Positions 1 through 9,673 of a stretch of DNA of 64,000 nucleotides are shown one piece after another. The notes beneath the pieces are model-generated. The model was given only the letters and a program-made list of their open reading frames with translations. It searched no databases and was not told the DNA's origin. Both the position numbers and the translations under genes were made by a program. Within the stretch, counting starts at the first letter, position 1; every line of letters begins with the position of its first letter. Origin of the DNA: Bacteroidota bacterium (GTDB taxonomy: Bacteria > Bacteroidota > Bacteroidia > Chitinophagales > Chitinophagaceae); the NCBI GenBank assembly GCA_947487525.1, contig CANKWR010000002.1:25389-89388 (forward strand), given 5' to 3'.

Positions 1-108
1 CCTATTTCAAAAATTAAAAAATTACCAAAAGGAGTTTCAGCAAGTGAGGCTATGAAATATGTGGTTTCGGGAGGTGTTACCGCAGTAGATGATGATCCTG
101 AAACATAA
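1..108 (+). CDS. C-terminal fragment of an unidentified protein (possibly DUF502 family)
   Basis: An open frame enters from the left edge and stops at TAA 106-108, giving 35 C-terminal residues. The part reading SEAMKYVVSGGV, followed by an acidic DDDPET end, resembles the tail of DUF502 membrane proteins, which have a similar amphipathic segment ending in a 'SGG' turn. This is recognition from a very short stretch, so the family is tentative. The gene runs in the same direction as serC, 83 bp downstream. Confidence 0.4.
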   Translation, partial: PISKIKKLPKGVSASEAMKYVVSGGVTAVDDDPET

Positions 109-127
109 TATAACAAAGGATTTGCAG

Positions 128-152
128 GTACTAAAAAGAAAATTTTTAGTAC
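128..152 (+). other. 10-bp perfect hairpin upstream of serC
   Basis: Positions 128-137 and 143-152 are perfectly complementary around a 5-base loop (gaaaa). No T-run follows the right arm, so it is not a standard terminator. It lies between the upstream partial gene and serC and could be a weak terminator or a 5'-UTR structure. Confidence 0.4.
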
Positions 153-191
153 ACAAAAACTAAATGAATATTTAATATAATTTTTTCTATA

Positions 192-1250
192 ATGCAATTG
201 CATAATTTTAATTCAGGCCCCGCCATTTTACCTAAAGAAGTTTTAGATCAAGCAGCTGCTGCAATTCATGATTTTAACAATACAGGTTTATCTATTTTAG
301 AAATTGGACATCGCACCAGTTGGTTTGTGGATGTGGTAGAGGAAGCAAAAGCTACCGTGAAAAGATTAATGAATATTGGGGAAGATTATGAAGTGCTTTT
401 TTTACAAGGAGGAGCGACTATGCAGTTTATGCAAGTGCCTATGAATTTATTAGATGAAAATGGAATGGCTGCGATTTGTGACAATGGTGTTTGGGGAAAC
501 AAAGCAGTTTCAGCAGCAAAATTATTTGGACCAGTCACTGTGGTGGCTGATAGCTCCGATAAAAAACATACTTATATAAAAAAGGATTTGGAACTGCCAG
601 CGGGTACGCGTTATTTGCATATTACCACCAATAATACAGTGGAGGGAACTCAATGGCATCAATATCCACAGGTAAATGTGCCCTTAATTGGGGATATGAG
701 TTCTGATGTTTTTTGTCGACCAACTGAGTTTAAAAAATTTGACCTTATTTATGCAGGTGCACAAAAAAATATGGGCGCTGCAGGGGTAACCATGGTGGTG
801 GTAAAAAAATCGTTGCTTGGAAAAGTAAACAGAAAAATTCCTGCCATTTTAGATTATCTAAAACATATTGAAGCGGGCTCCTTATTAAATACACCACCTG
901 TTTTTTCTATATATGTAAGTTTGCTTACGTTAAGATGGATTGAAAAAGAAGGCGGCTTGGTGGAGATGGAAAAACGCAATCAGGAAAAAGCCAATTTATT
1001 GTATACAACTATTGATGCACATCCGGCATTTTATTGTCCTATTGAAAAAGAAGATCGCAGCATTATGAATGCCGTATTCTTTTTAACAGATCCAACTAAG
1101 GAAGCAGCCTTTTTAGCATTGTGTAAACAACATGGAATGATTGGTGTAAAAGGGTACAGAACAGTGGGAGGAATAAGAGTTAGTATGTATAATGCATTGC
1201 CTTTGAGCAGTGTACAAGCATTTTGTGATTTAATGAATGATTTTTCTTAA
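192..1250 (+). CDS. serC: Phosphoserine aminotransferase
   Basis: This 352-residue protein has the length of SerC, the cytosolic PLP enzyme that converts 3-phosphohydroxypyruvate and glutamate to phosphoserine in serine synthesis; it can also act in pyridoxal phosphate synthesis. The N-terminus (FNSGPAILPKEVL) is the classic SerC opening. The PLP lysine is visible at about residue 192 in GAQKNMG, and the C-terminal part carries YRTVGGIRVSMYNA, typical of the family. The start is the first ATG of the frame. The gene is followed on the same strand by a DUF1015 gene. In many Bacteroidota serA (phosphoglycerate dehydrogenase) accompanies these two, but it is not between them here. Confidence 0.96.
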   Translation: MQLHNFNSGPAILPKEVLDQAAAAIHDFNNTGLSILEIGHRTSWFVDVVEEAKATVKRLMNIGEDYEVLFLQGGATMQFMQVPMNLLDENGMAAICDNGVWGNKAVSAAKLFGPVTVVADSSDKKHTYIKKDLELPAGTRYLHITTNNTVEGTQWHQYPQVNVPLIGDMSSDVFCRPTEFKKFDLIYAGAQKNMGAAGVTMVVVKKSLLGKVNRKIPAILDYLKHIEAGSLLNTPPVFSIYVSLLTLRWIEKEGGLVEMEKRNQEKANLLYTTIDAHPAFYCPIEKEDRSIMNAVFFLTDPTKEAAFLALCKQHGMIGVKGYRTVGGIRVSMYNALPLSSVQAFCDLMNDFS

Positions 1251-1315
1251 TTATTTTTCAATAAAGAGTTTCCACAAAAAACCTTTACTCCAAAAAAAGA
1301 ACGATATTTGCGCCC

Positions 1316-2577
1316 ATGGCAAAAATTAGACCCTTTGAAGCACTTCGTCCGCAGCCTCAGTTAGCGAAGCAAGTAGCGAGTAAACCATACGACGTTTTAA
1401 ATAGTGCAGAAGCAAAAACAGAGGCAGTAGGCAATGCTTATTCTTTTTTACATATCACTAAAAGTGAAATTGATTTACCTGAATCAACCGATATACATAG
1501 TCAACAAGTATATGATTTAGCATTAGAAAATTTAAATGCTTTTGTGCAGCGAGATGTGTTGTTTAAGGAATCAAAACCTTGCTATTATATTTATCAATTA
1601 ATGATGGATGGTCGCGCACAAACAGGATTGGTTTGTGTAAGTAGCATTGAGGATTATAATAATGACATTATAAAAAAGCACGAGTTTACGCGCCCTGAAA
1701 AAGAGCAGGATAGAATTAACCATATAAAAACATCGGGTGCGCAAACAGGCAATGTGTTTTTGGCCTACCGCAATCAAGCCAATATTGACACTTTAATTGA
1801 GAAATGGAAGACCAATAAAAATCCGGTTTATGATTTTACAGCCGATGATGGCATCCAGCATACCGTATGGGCGGTGAGCGATGAACCATTATTGACCAAA
1901 TTACCTTGTTGTTTGAAACAGAAGTGCCTTGTACTTATATTGCGGATGGACACCACCGTGCTGCTTCGGCTGCCAAGGTAAAATTAGCCTTAGGGGAAGA
2001 AAACGCAGCCGCGACGGATGCGAAAAATAAATCTACTACGGGTCCTGATTATTTTTTGACTACCTTATTCCCTTCCAATCAATTACACATCATGGACTAC
2101 AATCGGGTGGTAAAGGATTTGAATGGACATTCTGTTGAAGATTTTATAGCTAAACTAGGCAATGAGTTCGACGTGGTAGCATATGAGGGGGCGTATAAGC
2201 CTACTGAATTGCACAGTTTTGGAATGTACATTGCTGGTAAATGGTATACCCTAAAAGCAAAGCCAGGAACGTATAATGACAACGACCCTATCGGGGTATT
2301 GGATGTAACTATTTTATCCAATAATATACTATCAAAACTATTGGGTATTGTGGATCAAAGAACCGACAAACGTATTGATTTTGTGGGTGGTATCAGAGGA
2401 TTGGCTGAATTGGAAAAGCGGGTGGACAGCGGGGAAATGCAATTGGCCATTAGTTTGTATCCGGTCACCATTGATCAATTATTTACTATTGCGGATGCGG
2501 GTGAAGTGATGCCGCCAAAAAGCACTTGGTTTGAACCCAAATTGCGTGATGGATTGTTAACGCATTTAATTTACTAG
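1316..2577 (+). pseudogene. DUF1015 family protein, split by a one-base frameshift
   Basis: Two reading frames together make one complete DUF1015 protein of about 420 residues. The first (1316 to about 1890) opens with MAKIRPFEALRPQPQLA, the usual DUF1015 start. The second frame (to 2577) carries the family signature DGHHRAASA at about 1945-1971. Continuity is restored if one base is added near 1887-1892 (ccattattgacc), so that the sequence reads on as ..DEP-(x)-IDQITLLFETEVPC... Without it, frame one ends at 1981. The molecular function of DUF1015 is not established; in Bacteroidota it is usually found beside serC/serA. The rest of the gene looks intact, so this is either a very recent inactivation or a sequencing error. 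Confidence 0.85.
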
Positions 2578-2597
2578 CATTTTTTAGCACCTTATTT

Positions 2598-2623
2598 AAA
2601 CCCGGTTCACGACCGGGTTTTTT
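2598..2623 (+). terminator. Rho-independent terminator after the DUF1015 gene
   Basis: A 9-bp perfect stem (2598-2606 with 2612-2620), GC-rich in its centre, closes a 5-base loop (tcacg) and runs into a T-run (2618-2623). It lies 20 bp after the DUF1015 stop codon and ends the serC-DUF1015 unit. Confidence 0.85.
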
Positions 2624-2683
2624 GTGCTTAATTCTTTTTTTTCTGCGTCTTTTTGAGTACTTTGTTACACAATTTGCTTGACC

Positions 2684-4468
2684 ATGGAATGTAAAAGACT
2701 CTTCGATTGTATCGAACATCAATTGACCAATTTCCCAAAAGAGGATATGTTGTCTGCCAAAGAAAACGGCCAATGGAAATCCTATTCTACGCAGGAAATT
2801 GCTCAAAATGTAAATGAACTGAGTGCAGGCTTATTAAGCCTTGGTTTATCAGCCAATGATTTTACACCAGAGGGCAGTGATAAAATAGCCATTATTAGTG
2901 CCAACCGACCAGAATGGTTAATTGCGGATATGGCTGCACAGCAATTGGGTATTATTTGGGTACCCGTGTATCCAACCACCAACCCATTAGAACTTACTTT
3001 TATTCTTAAAGACGCTTCGGTACAATACATGTTTGCAAGTAGCAAGGATTTGTATGATAAAGTAATGTCCATTAAGGATGAAGTTGCTTGTTTAAAAGAG
3101 GTATATACTTTTGATAAAATAGAAGGGGCTAAACATTGGTCGGAATTAAAAAGTAAGGACAGCAATAAATTAGCCGAAGTAGAAGCCATTAAAAAAGCTA
3201 TTCCAGTGGACCAGGTAACTACTTTTATTTATACCTCAGGTACAACGGGTACACCAAAGGGAGTGATGTTAACGCATCGTAATATTTATTTTAATTTACA
3301 AATGGGGAAAGAAAGTTTTCCTTTCCCAGATGCGCCAACGCAAAAGGTATTAAGCTTTTTGCCATTGAATCATATTTTTGAAAAAGTGGCATCCTATATT
3401 TATATGTTTAGCGGGATGAGTATTTATTACGCTGAAAACTTAGAAACCATTGCAGATAATTTAAGAGAGATTAAACCCGATGGTTTCTCGACGGTACCAA
3501 GGTTATTGGAAAAAGTATTTGAAAAAATAATGTTGAAAGGCGAAGAGCTAACAGGCATCAAAAGAAAATTATTTTTCTGGGCGGTTGAATTGGCTGAACA
3601 ATATGACAATCAAAATCATGGAAGTTGGTGGTATCAACAAAAATTAAAAATTGCCAATAAATTAATTTTTAGCAAATGGCGTGAAGCCTTGGGCGGCAAT
3701 GTAAAATTCATTGTAACAGGTGGGGCTGCTTGTCAGGTTAAATTATTGCGCATATTTAATGCTGCACAAATACCGGTGTATGAGGGATACGGACCTACTG
3801 AGAATAGCCCCATCATTAGTATTAATTTTAGAACGCCGGGTGGCACTAAATATGGAACAGTAGGGCATGTTATAAAAGGAGTGGAATTGAAGTTGGAGGC
3901 AGATGGTGAAATATGTGTAGCGGGTCCAAGTGTGATGTTGGGCTATTATAAGCGCCCAGATTTAACCGCCGAAACAATTATTGATGGCTGGTTGCATACC
4001 GGTGACATAGGCACATTAGAAGACGGTAAATATTTAAAAATTACGGATCGTAAAAAAGAATTATTTAAAACCAGTGGTGGAAAGTATGTGGCACCGCAAC
4101 CTATTGAAAATAAAATGAAGGAAAGTCCTTTCATTGAGCAAATCGTATTAATTGGGGACAATAAAAAGTTTGTAAGTGCCTTGATTGTACCAGGCTTCTC
4201 AAAGTTAAAGGACTGGGCAAAGCAACATGGCATTGAATATACAAGCAATGAGGAAATCATCAAAAACACCATGGTGGTAAACATGATTGGAGATATCGTT
4301 GATCAGTACAATCAATTATTTAACCAAGTAGAACAAGTAAAAAGGTTCACTTTAATACCAAGAGAGTTTACAATTGACAAAGGGGAGATGACCCCTAAAT
4401 TAAGTATTCGAAGAAAAGTGATATTAAGCAATTTTGAAAAAGAAATTGAAATCATGTATGCTTCATAG
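2684..4468 (+). CDS. Long-chain acyl-CoA synthetase (AMP-binding family)
   Basis: A 594-residue ANL-superfamily adenylating enzyme that activates a fatty acid with ATP and CoA. The P-loop-like AMP-binding motif YTSGTTGTPKGVMLTHRN lies near residues 182-199. Further hallmarks are the acyl-adenylate motif YEGYGPTENSP, GWLHTGDIG, and the hinge region ITDRKKELFKTSGGKYVAP of long-chain (eukaryotic-like FadD15/ACSL) members. There is no signal peptide. The ATG at 2684 is preferred over the TTG two codons upstream. It stands alone behind the DUF1015 terminator and 28 bp ahead of the peptidase gene. The precise chain length cannot be read from the sequence. Confidence 0.92.
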   Translation: MECKRLFDCIEHQLTNFPKEDMLSAKENGQWKSYSTQEIAQNVNELSAGLLSLGLSANDFTPEGSDKIAIISANRPEWLIADMAAQQLGIIWVPVYPTTNPLELTFILKDASVQYMFASSKDLYDKVMSIKDEVACLKEVYTFDKIEGAKHWSELKSKDSNKLAEVEAIKKAIPVDQVTTFIYTSGTTGTPKGVMLTHRNIYFNLQMGKESFPFPDAPTQKVLSFLPLNHIFEKVASYIYMFSGMSIYYAENLETIADNLREIKPDGFSTVPRLLEKVFEKIMLKGEELTGIKRKLFFWAVELAEQYDNQNHGSWWYQQKLKIANKLIFSKWREALGGNVKFIVTGGAACQVKLLRIFNAAQIPVYEGYGPTENSPIISINFRTPGGTKYGTVGHVIKGVELKLEADGEICVAGPSVMLGYYKRPDLTAETIIDGWLHTGDIGTLEDGKYLKITDRKKELFKTSGGKYVAPQPIENKMKESPFIEQIVLIGDNKKFVSALIVPGFSKLKDWAKQHGIEYTSNEEIIKNTMVVNMIGDIVDQYNQLFNQVEQVKRFTLIPREFTIDKGEMTPKLSIRRKVILSNFEKEIEIMYAS

Positions 4469-4496
4469 TTTAAAGTACATTTAAAACTTGCGCTCA

Positions 4497-5369
4497 ATGA
4501 AAAACATTTTACTCGCCCTTTTATTTATTTGGGTATTTGTTTTTCAATTAAATGCCCAGACCAGGGTAGCGGGTTATGCAATAAATGTGGCAGACACCAA
4601 TCCCTATTTTAAGCATAAAGGAAAATTAATTATCGTAGGTGGCGGATCCATGCCAGATTCTTTATTTGAATTTTTTGCAGCCCATTGCGGTGGTAAAAAC
4701 GAACCCATTGTTTATATCCCTACGGCAACCAAAGACGAAAAATATATCCAAGAGGGCGGACATCTAGTAAAATTTACTTCCAGGGGATTTACCAATTTGT
4801 CAACCATACATACAAGAGACCAAGCTAAAGCAGATGCACCAGAGCACATCGCATTAATGAGAAAGGCAAAGGGTATATTTTTTGGCGGTGGCGATCAAGA
4901 CTTGATTGCTGAAGCCTATGGGGGCACTCAATTGTACCAGGAAATGCTCGCTTTGTTGGATAGAGGTGGCGTGATTATGGGAACTTCAGCAGGCGCAACC
5001 ATTATGGGTGCATTGTTGGTTGGCGGTGATGCAAGAAAAGACCTCACTAAAACGTACACATTTAAACCTGCCTTTTCGTTTATTCAAAATGTAGATATTG
5101 ATCAACATGTATTGGTTCGAAATAGACAATTTGATTTAATACCCGTGATTGAATCGAATCCCACCCATTTAGGGGTTGGCATAGATGAGGCTACCGCCAT
5201 TATTGTGGAAGGAAATCAATTTAAAGTTTGGGGCAATTCTTATGCAATGGTTTACGATCCAAAAGATTGGGCCCATCAAAAAGCGACCTGGGGTAAAGTG
5301 ATAAAGCCATTTAAAATGCTTTATTCCGGACAAATATTTGATTTAAATACGCTGGAGGTAAAAAAGTAA
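4497..5369 (+). CDS. Exported cyanophycinase-like peptidase (family S51)
   Basis: A 290-residue protein starting at ATG 4497 with a Sec signal peptide (MKNILLALLFIWVFVFQLNAQ). The mature part has the peptidase S51 plan: a GGGSMPDS turn, FFGGGDQ, and the nucleophile elbow GTSAGAT with the catalytic serine at about residue 164. Cyanophycinases release beta-Asp-Arg dipeptides from the reserve polymer cyanophycin; dipeptidase E, from the same family, cleaves Asp-X dipeptides. Being exported, it probably acts on polymer or peptides from outside. No cyanophycin synthetase or isoaspartyl dipeptidase gene lies in the window. An in-frame TTG at 4488 would add three residues and is less likely. Confidence 0.85.
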   Translation: MKNILLALLFIWVFVFQLNAQTRVAGYAINVADTNPYFKHKGKLIIVGGGSMPDSLFEFFAAHCGGKNEPIVYIPTATKDEKYIQEGGHLVKFTSRGFTNLSTIHTRDQAKADAPEHIALMRKAKGIFFGGGDQDLIAEAYGGTQLYQEMLALLDRGGVIMGTSAGATIMGALLVGGDARKDLTKTYTFKPAFSFIQNVDIDQHVLVRNRQFDLIPVIESNPTHLGVGIDEATAIIVEGNQFKVWGNSYAMVYDPKDWAHQKATWGKVIKPFKMLYSGQIFDLNTLEVKK

Positions 5370-5392
5370 ATCCTACTTTATAGTACTTTTTT
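5360..5392. terminator. Possible bidirectional terminator between convergent genes
   Basis: The two stop codons are only three bases apart. Positions 5360-5368 (A-rich) pair with 5384-5392 (T-rich) over nine bases, and an alternative smaller hairpin (5363-5368 with 5374-5379) shares the left arm. Both strands then offer a T-run. The stem is AT-rich, so termination is only a possibility. Confidence 0.35.
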
Positions 5393-6902
5393 CTTTGATG
5401 ATGGTTTGAACGTCCTTGTTTTCAATTTTACTTTCTAGCCAGGAAATAATATCCAAATACATAAAGGCCCTGCTTGCTAATTTATTTTTTTCAAGTGGCT
5501 TAAGCTTGACAAGAAGTTCTTGGAAGGAAGCTTCTTTTCCGGTTTGAATGGTGGTTCGTAAAAAATTAAATAATACATTTTCTACTTCTCCTAAATTTTT
5601 CATTTTAGCCATGAAACGGAAAACCGATTTTGATAAGTAAGTGACCACTTCCATATTGCCTAATTCATAATGTGCAATCAAATGCAATAGGCGCGCATAA
5701 CATTGCAAGTCGTCACGAAGGTTTAATTTCCAATTGATAATTCGGTTTAAATAATCAATTGTTTTTTCGGCATTCCCGGCGCCAAAATACAAGCAGGCAA
5801 TTTTATAATAGAACACCAAAACGCGGTGACTATCCATGTACATTTCAATTTCCTTTAGTTTTTCTTCCATGGCTGGGATCATGGTTAAACCCTCACTGAA
5901 CGTGCCTTCTAGGAAGTGTTGGTTAATTTTGCCAATGTATAAATAAACAAAAGATTGAATTAAATTATTTTTATTGTTAAGTACAATAGGGGTCTCACTA
6001 AACTGTTCTAATAACAAAATAGTTTCTTTGAACTTATCCGTGTTTTTTAAATCAAAGTGGGCGCTAATTAAATTGTGTAAGCCTTTAATGTATTGAGCAG
6101 ACTCAATCACCTGCATATTTTCATGCTGTTCAAAAAGGTCAACCCATTTTTGAGCATACCTATAGTGCATTAAAAAGTCCTGTGTAATAAATCCGTACCA
6201 ACAATAACATTGGTATTGGTAGAGTCTTTCATAAAATCCTTTTACCGACTTGACCCTTTCTAAAATTGGATCATGCATGAGGGCATCTAATGTGCTTCTA
6301 TCTTCTTGGTTACGCGCATGTCCATGTTGAATATACCAACCATACAATTGTAAACTAAGATTCGAAGTTTTCGCAATCAATTCTAAATGTGCATTCGCCT
6401 CATCAATTTCATCGCTTAATTGCTTGGCTCTATCTTGCATACTTCTGGTAATATGCAAGGACTCAATTTTCTTTTCTAAAAACAATACCTGCAATAAAAA
6501 CGTCACCTGATTATTTTGTTTGGTCAGGGTTTTGATTTTATCCAACAACCTTAAGCTTTGTAGATAAAGTCCTTTATTGTATAAAATTTTGGCATGGTCC
6601 AACTGTTCGTGAATCTGTAAATCGATATTCTCGCTTTGCTTAACTATACGAAGGCTGGATAAAATTTGATCGTATAAGTGTGCCTTTAAATTGGACAGCT
6701 GTTGTTTGTGGATGGATTCGTTTTTGCGCAATAATTCCTCCTCATCATATTCCTTCATTTTGTCCAAAGCGTCAAAAAGTTGCACAATCTTCAAATCAGC
6801 GGATGCAGAGTTTCGGGCAGCATACAACTTAAAGTTGCGCTTTTCCCCTTTTTCAAGGGATTTGACCAAAATATATAATGCGTCGGCGCTTAGGTTGGGC
6901 AT
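5373..6902 (-). CDS. Helical-repeat (TPR-like) protein of unknown function
   Basis: A 509-residue soluble protein with no signal peptide or membrane segment. It is almost entirely alpha-helical by inspection, with repeated amphipathic helices such as LYNKGLYLQSLRLLDKIK and IACLYFGAGNAEKTIDYLNR that resemble tetratricopeptide units. The N-terminal part, including the LSNLKAHLYDQILSSLR segment, resembles a protein type seen in several Chitinophagaceae, where it is annotated only as hypothetical. No catalytic motif is visible. It is the only minus-strand gene in the first 20 kb and is convergent with the peptidase. A scaffold or regulatory protein-binding role would fit, but this is a guess. Confidence 0.75.
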   Translation of the reverse strand: MPNLSADALYILVKSLEKGEKRNFKLYAARNSASADLKIVQLFDALDKMKEYDEEELLRKNESIHKQQLSNLKAHLYDQILSSLRIVKQSENIDLQIHEQLDHAKILYNKGLYLQSLRLLDKIKTLTKQNNQVTFLLQVLFLEKKIESLHITRSMQDRAKQLSDEIDEANAHLELIAKTSNLSLQLYGWYIQHGHARNQEDRSTLDALMHDPILERVKSVKGFYERLYQYQCYCWYGFITQDFLMHYRYAQKWVDLFEQHENMQVIESAQYIKGLHNLISAHFDLKNTDKFKETILLLEQFSETPIVLNNKNNLIQSFVYLYIGKINQHFLEGTFSEGLTMIPAMEEKLKEIEMYMDSHRVLVFYYKIACLYFGAGNAEKTIDYLNRIINWKLNLRDDLQCYARLLHLIAHYELGNMEVVTYLSKSVFRFMAKMKNLGEVENVLFNFLRTTIQTGKEASFQELLVKLKPLEKNKLASRAFMYLDIISWLESKIENKDVQTIIKEKSTIK

Positions 6903-7080
6903 CGTAGCTTATTTAATCTCAAGTTATTGAAAATCAATTAATTAATCTAAAAAAACACTCCTTATACATTGTAAAATAGGCATAAAAATGATGTGAATTA
7001 CTTGTTAATATGGGGTATTTTTAAACAATAAAGGGGCTACATGCCCGTTTTTCATCTATAAACTATTGTAAATCAATAAT

Positions 7081-8232
7081 ATGAGCCAAAAAGTTTTCAT
7101 TTTTGATACCACTTTAAGAGATGGTGAGCAGGTGCCAGGTTGTAAGTTAAATACCAAGGAAAAATTGGAATTAGCGGTAAAACTGGAGGAGTTGGGAGTG
7201 GATATTTTAGAAGCGGGTTTCCCTGTATCGAGCCCAGGTGATTTTGAGTCGGTGAATCAAATTGCCAAGACTTTAAAAAACACCGTGGTATGTGGATTGT
7301 CAAGAGCAGTTCAAAATGATATTGAAGTGGCTGCTGCTGCTTTAAAACCGGCTAAGCGTTTTAGAATCCATACCGGTATTGGTACTTCTGATTTACACAT
7401 CAAACATAAGTTCAATTCAAATAGAGAAGAAATTATTGAACGTGCAATCAAGGCCGTCACCATGGCAAGAAATTTTACCGATGACGTAGAGTTTTATGCA
7501 GAGGATGCAGGAAGAACCGACAACGAATATTTAGCAAGAGTCATTGAAGCGGTGGTGAAAGCGGGTGCTACTACTTTAAATATTCCGGACACCACAGGAT
7601 ATTGTTTACCACAACAGTATCAAGAGAAAATGAATTACTTGTACAACAATGTTCCCAATATTGATAAGGCCGTTTTATCCTGCCATTGTCACAATGACTT
7701 AGGTTTGGCAACAGCCAATTCAATTGCTGGTGTGATTGGCGGTGCAAGACAAATTGAGTGTACCATTAACGGATTAGGAGAGCGTGCAGGCAATACTGCC
7801 TTAGAGGAAGTGGTGATGATTATCAATCAACACAAGGATTTAGGATTGTATACGAGCATTAATCCAAAGTTGTTAAACGCCATTAGCCGCGAGGTTTCAG
7901 AGACCATGCGTATGATGGTGCAACCCAATAAAGCCATTGTAGGTGCAAATGCATTTTCACATTCATCGGGTATTCATCAGGATGGGTTCTTAAAGGAAGC
8001 ACAGACCTATGAAATTATCAATCCTGCCGAAGTGGGTGCCGAGGATAGTAAAATTGTATTAACAGCAAGAAGCGGCCGCAGTGCATTGGCGCATCGTTTA
8101 CATAAACTAGGACATCAGTTTACCAGAAATGATATTGATGAATTGTATCCAATATTTTTAGTAATCGCGGATCAGAAAAAAGAAGTAATGGAAGCAGACT
8201 TGCAAGTAATGGCAGCTGCGTATCAAAAATAA
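7081..8232 (+). CDS. leuA: 2-isopropylmalate synthase, short form
   Basis: First committed enzyme of leucine synthesis: acetyl-CoA plus 2-oxoisovalerate gives 2-isopropylmalate. The TIM-barrel motifs are intact: [12 protein letters not shown] at residues 9-20, the metal-binding HCHNDLG at 202-208, and [11 protein letters not shown] in the linker region. At 383 residues it ends where the roughly 120-residue C-terminal leucine-binding regulatory domain of classical LeuA (about 510 residues) would begin. Homocitrate synthase is an alternative for a barrel of this length, but leuC, leuD and leuB directly downstream favour LeuA. It is the first gene of the long leu-ilv-thrA operon. Confidence 0.93.
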   Translation: MSQKVFIFDTTLRDGEQVPGCKLNTKEKLELAVKLEELGVDILEAGFPVSSPGDFESVNQIAKTLKNTVVCGLSRAVQNDIEVAAAALKPAKRFRIHTGIGTSDLHIKHKFNSNREEIIERAIKAVTMARNFTDDVEFYAEDAGRTDNEYLARVIEAVVKAGATTLNIPDTTGYCLPQQYQEKMNYLYNNVPNIDKAVLSCHCHNDLGLATANSIAGVIGGARQIECTINGLGERAGNTALEEVVMIINQHKDLGLYTSINPKLLNAISREVSETMRMMVQPNKAIVGANAFSHSSGIHQDGFLKEAQTYEIINPAEVGAEDSKIVLTARSGRSALAHRLHKLGHQFTRNDIDELYPIFLVIADQKKEVMEADLQVMAAAYQK

Positions 8233-8263
8233 TTAAGTACGACAAACGAGTAATAATCGAACA

Positions 8264-9664
8264 ATGGGAAAAACATTATTTGAAAAAATTTGGGATAAGC
8301 ATGTGGTGAAACAAATTGAAGATGGTCCTTCGGTTGTTTACATCGACAAGCATTTTATACATGAGGTAACTAGCCCGCAAGCTTTTAGTGGTATTGAAAA
8401 AAGAGGGGCACAATTATTTAGACCTCAACAAATTGTAGCAACGGCCGATCATAATGTGCCAACAATGCAGCAGGAGTTACCTATTAAAGATGCGCTATCT
8501 AAATTTCAGGTGGACACTTTAATTGACAACTGTAAAAAGCATGGTGTTGAATTGTACGGATTGGGTCATAAGTACCAAGGAATTGTGCATGTGATTGGGC
8601 CAGAATTAGGCATTACGCAACCAGGCATGACCATTGTTTGTGGCGATAGTCACACTTCTACGCATGGTGCATTTGGTAGTATTGCGTTTGGCATTGGCAC
8701 TAGTGAAGTTGAAATGGTTTTTGCTGCTCAATGTATTATGCAGAGCAAGCCAAAAGTAATGCGCATTAATATAGACGGTGCATTAAAAAATGGGGTGGTA
8801 TCCAAGGATATTATTTTATACATTATTGCACAAATTTCTGCAAGTGGTGCCACTGGTTATTTTGTAGAGTATGCAGGTTCTGCAATTCGTGCATTAAGTA
8901 TGGAAGCGCGTATGACCATTTGTAATATGAGTATTGAGATGGGTGCACGTGGTGGTATGATTGCGCCAGACCAAACTACTTTTGATTATATCAAAGGACG
9001 TTTGTTTGCGCCACAGGGTGCCGACTGGGATAAGAAATTAGCAAGCTGGAAGGAACTCTATACCGATGCGGATGCAAAATTTGATGTTGAAATAAATATC
9101 AATGCCGAGGACATAGATCCCATGATTACTTACGGAACCAATCCGGGTATGGGATTAAGCGTAAGAGGAACGTTGCCTACCATAGAAAGTTTTACAGATG
9201 CGACTGAAAAACAGAATTATGAAAAGGCCTTGGCTTATATGGGCTTAACTGCTGGACAAAGTTTATTGGGGATGCCAGTACAAAATGTATTCATAGGTTC
9301 TTGTACCAATTCTAGAATTGAAGATTTTAGATTGGTTGCAAGCATTATTAAAGGCAAGCAAAAAGATCCAACTATTAAAACTTTAATTGTGCCTGGTTCT
9401 CAAGAAGTAGCCAAGCAAATTAAAGCTGAAGGGTTGGATAAAATCTTTGCAGACGCTGGTGTAGAAATCAGACAAGCAGGTTGTAGTGCATGTTTAGGCA
9501 TGAATGAGGATAAAATACCAGCAGGCGAATATTGTGTAAGTACCAGTAACAGAAACTTTGAAGGACGTCAGGGTGCAGGTGCAAGAACCTTACTCGCCAG
9601 CCCTTTAACAGCAGCAGCTGCCTTGTTAACTGGAAAAATTACAGACATCAGAGATATTTTATAA
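8264..9664 (+). CDS. leuC: 3-isopropylmalate dehydratase, large subunit
   Basis: A 466-residue aconitase-family protein that, with LeuD, isomerises 2- to 3-isopropylmalate. The three [4Fe-4S] cysteines are present: C347 in [11 protein letters not shown] and C407/C410 in [12 protein letters not shown]. Substrate-site motifs [12 protein letters not shown] and [11 protein letters not shown] are complete. It begins 31 bp after leuA and is followed by leuD after 9 bp, so the two subunits should be made together. Confidence 0.97.
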   Translation: MGKTLFEKIWDKHVVKQIEDGPSVVYIDKHFIHEVTSPQAFSGIEKRGAQLFRPQQIVATADHNVPTMQQELPIKDALSKFQVDTLIDNCKKHGVELYGLGHKYQGIVHVIGPELGITQPGMTIVCGDSHTSTHGAFGSIAFGIGTSEVEMVFAAQCIMQSKPKVMRINIDGALKNGVVSKDIILYIIAQISASGATGYFVEYAGSAIRALSMEARMTICNMSIEMGARGGMIAPDQTTFDYIKGRLFAPQGADWDKKLASWKELYTDADAKFDVEININAEDIDPMITYGTNPGMGLSVRGTLPTIESFTDATEKQNYEKALAYMGLTAGQSLLGMPVQNVFIGSCTNSRIEDFRLVASIIKGKQKDPTIKTLIVPGSQEVAKQIKAEGLDKIFADAGVEIRQAGCSACLGMNEDKIPAGEYCVSTSNRNFEGRQGAGARTLLASPLTAAAALLTGKITDIRDIL

Positions 9665-9673
9665 AACTATTTT

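Noticed and set aside
1301..1308. Possible -7 promoter element (GATATTTG) ahead of the DUF1015 gene
   Set aside because: It does not match TAnnTTTG, no -33 element is seen, and the gene is only 65 bp behind serC.
2486..2806. Minus-strand open frame of 106 codons
   Set aside because: It spans the end of DUF1015, a terminator and the start of the acyl-CoA synthetase, and its translation resembles no protein; a shadow frame.
7033..7061. Possible attenuator ahead of leuA: 4-bp hairpin with a T-run and a hexapeptide frame (MPVFHL)
   Set aside because: The stem is too short to be convincing, and the peptide has only one Val and one Leu, far from a branched-chain leader peptide.
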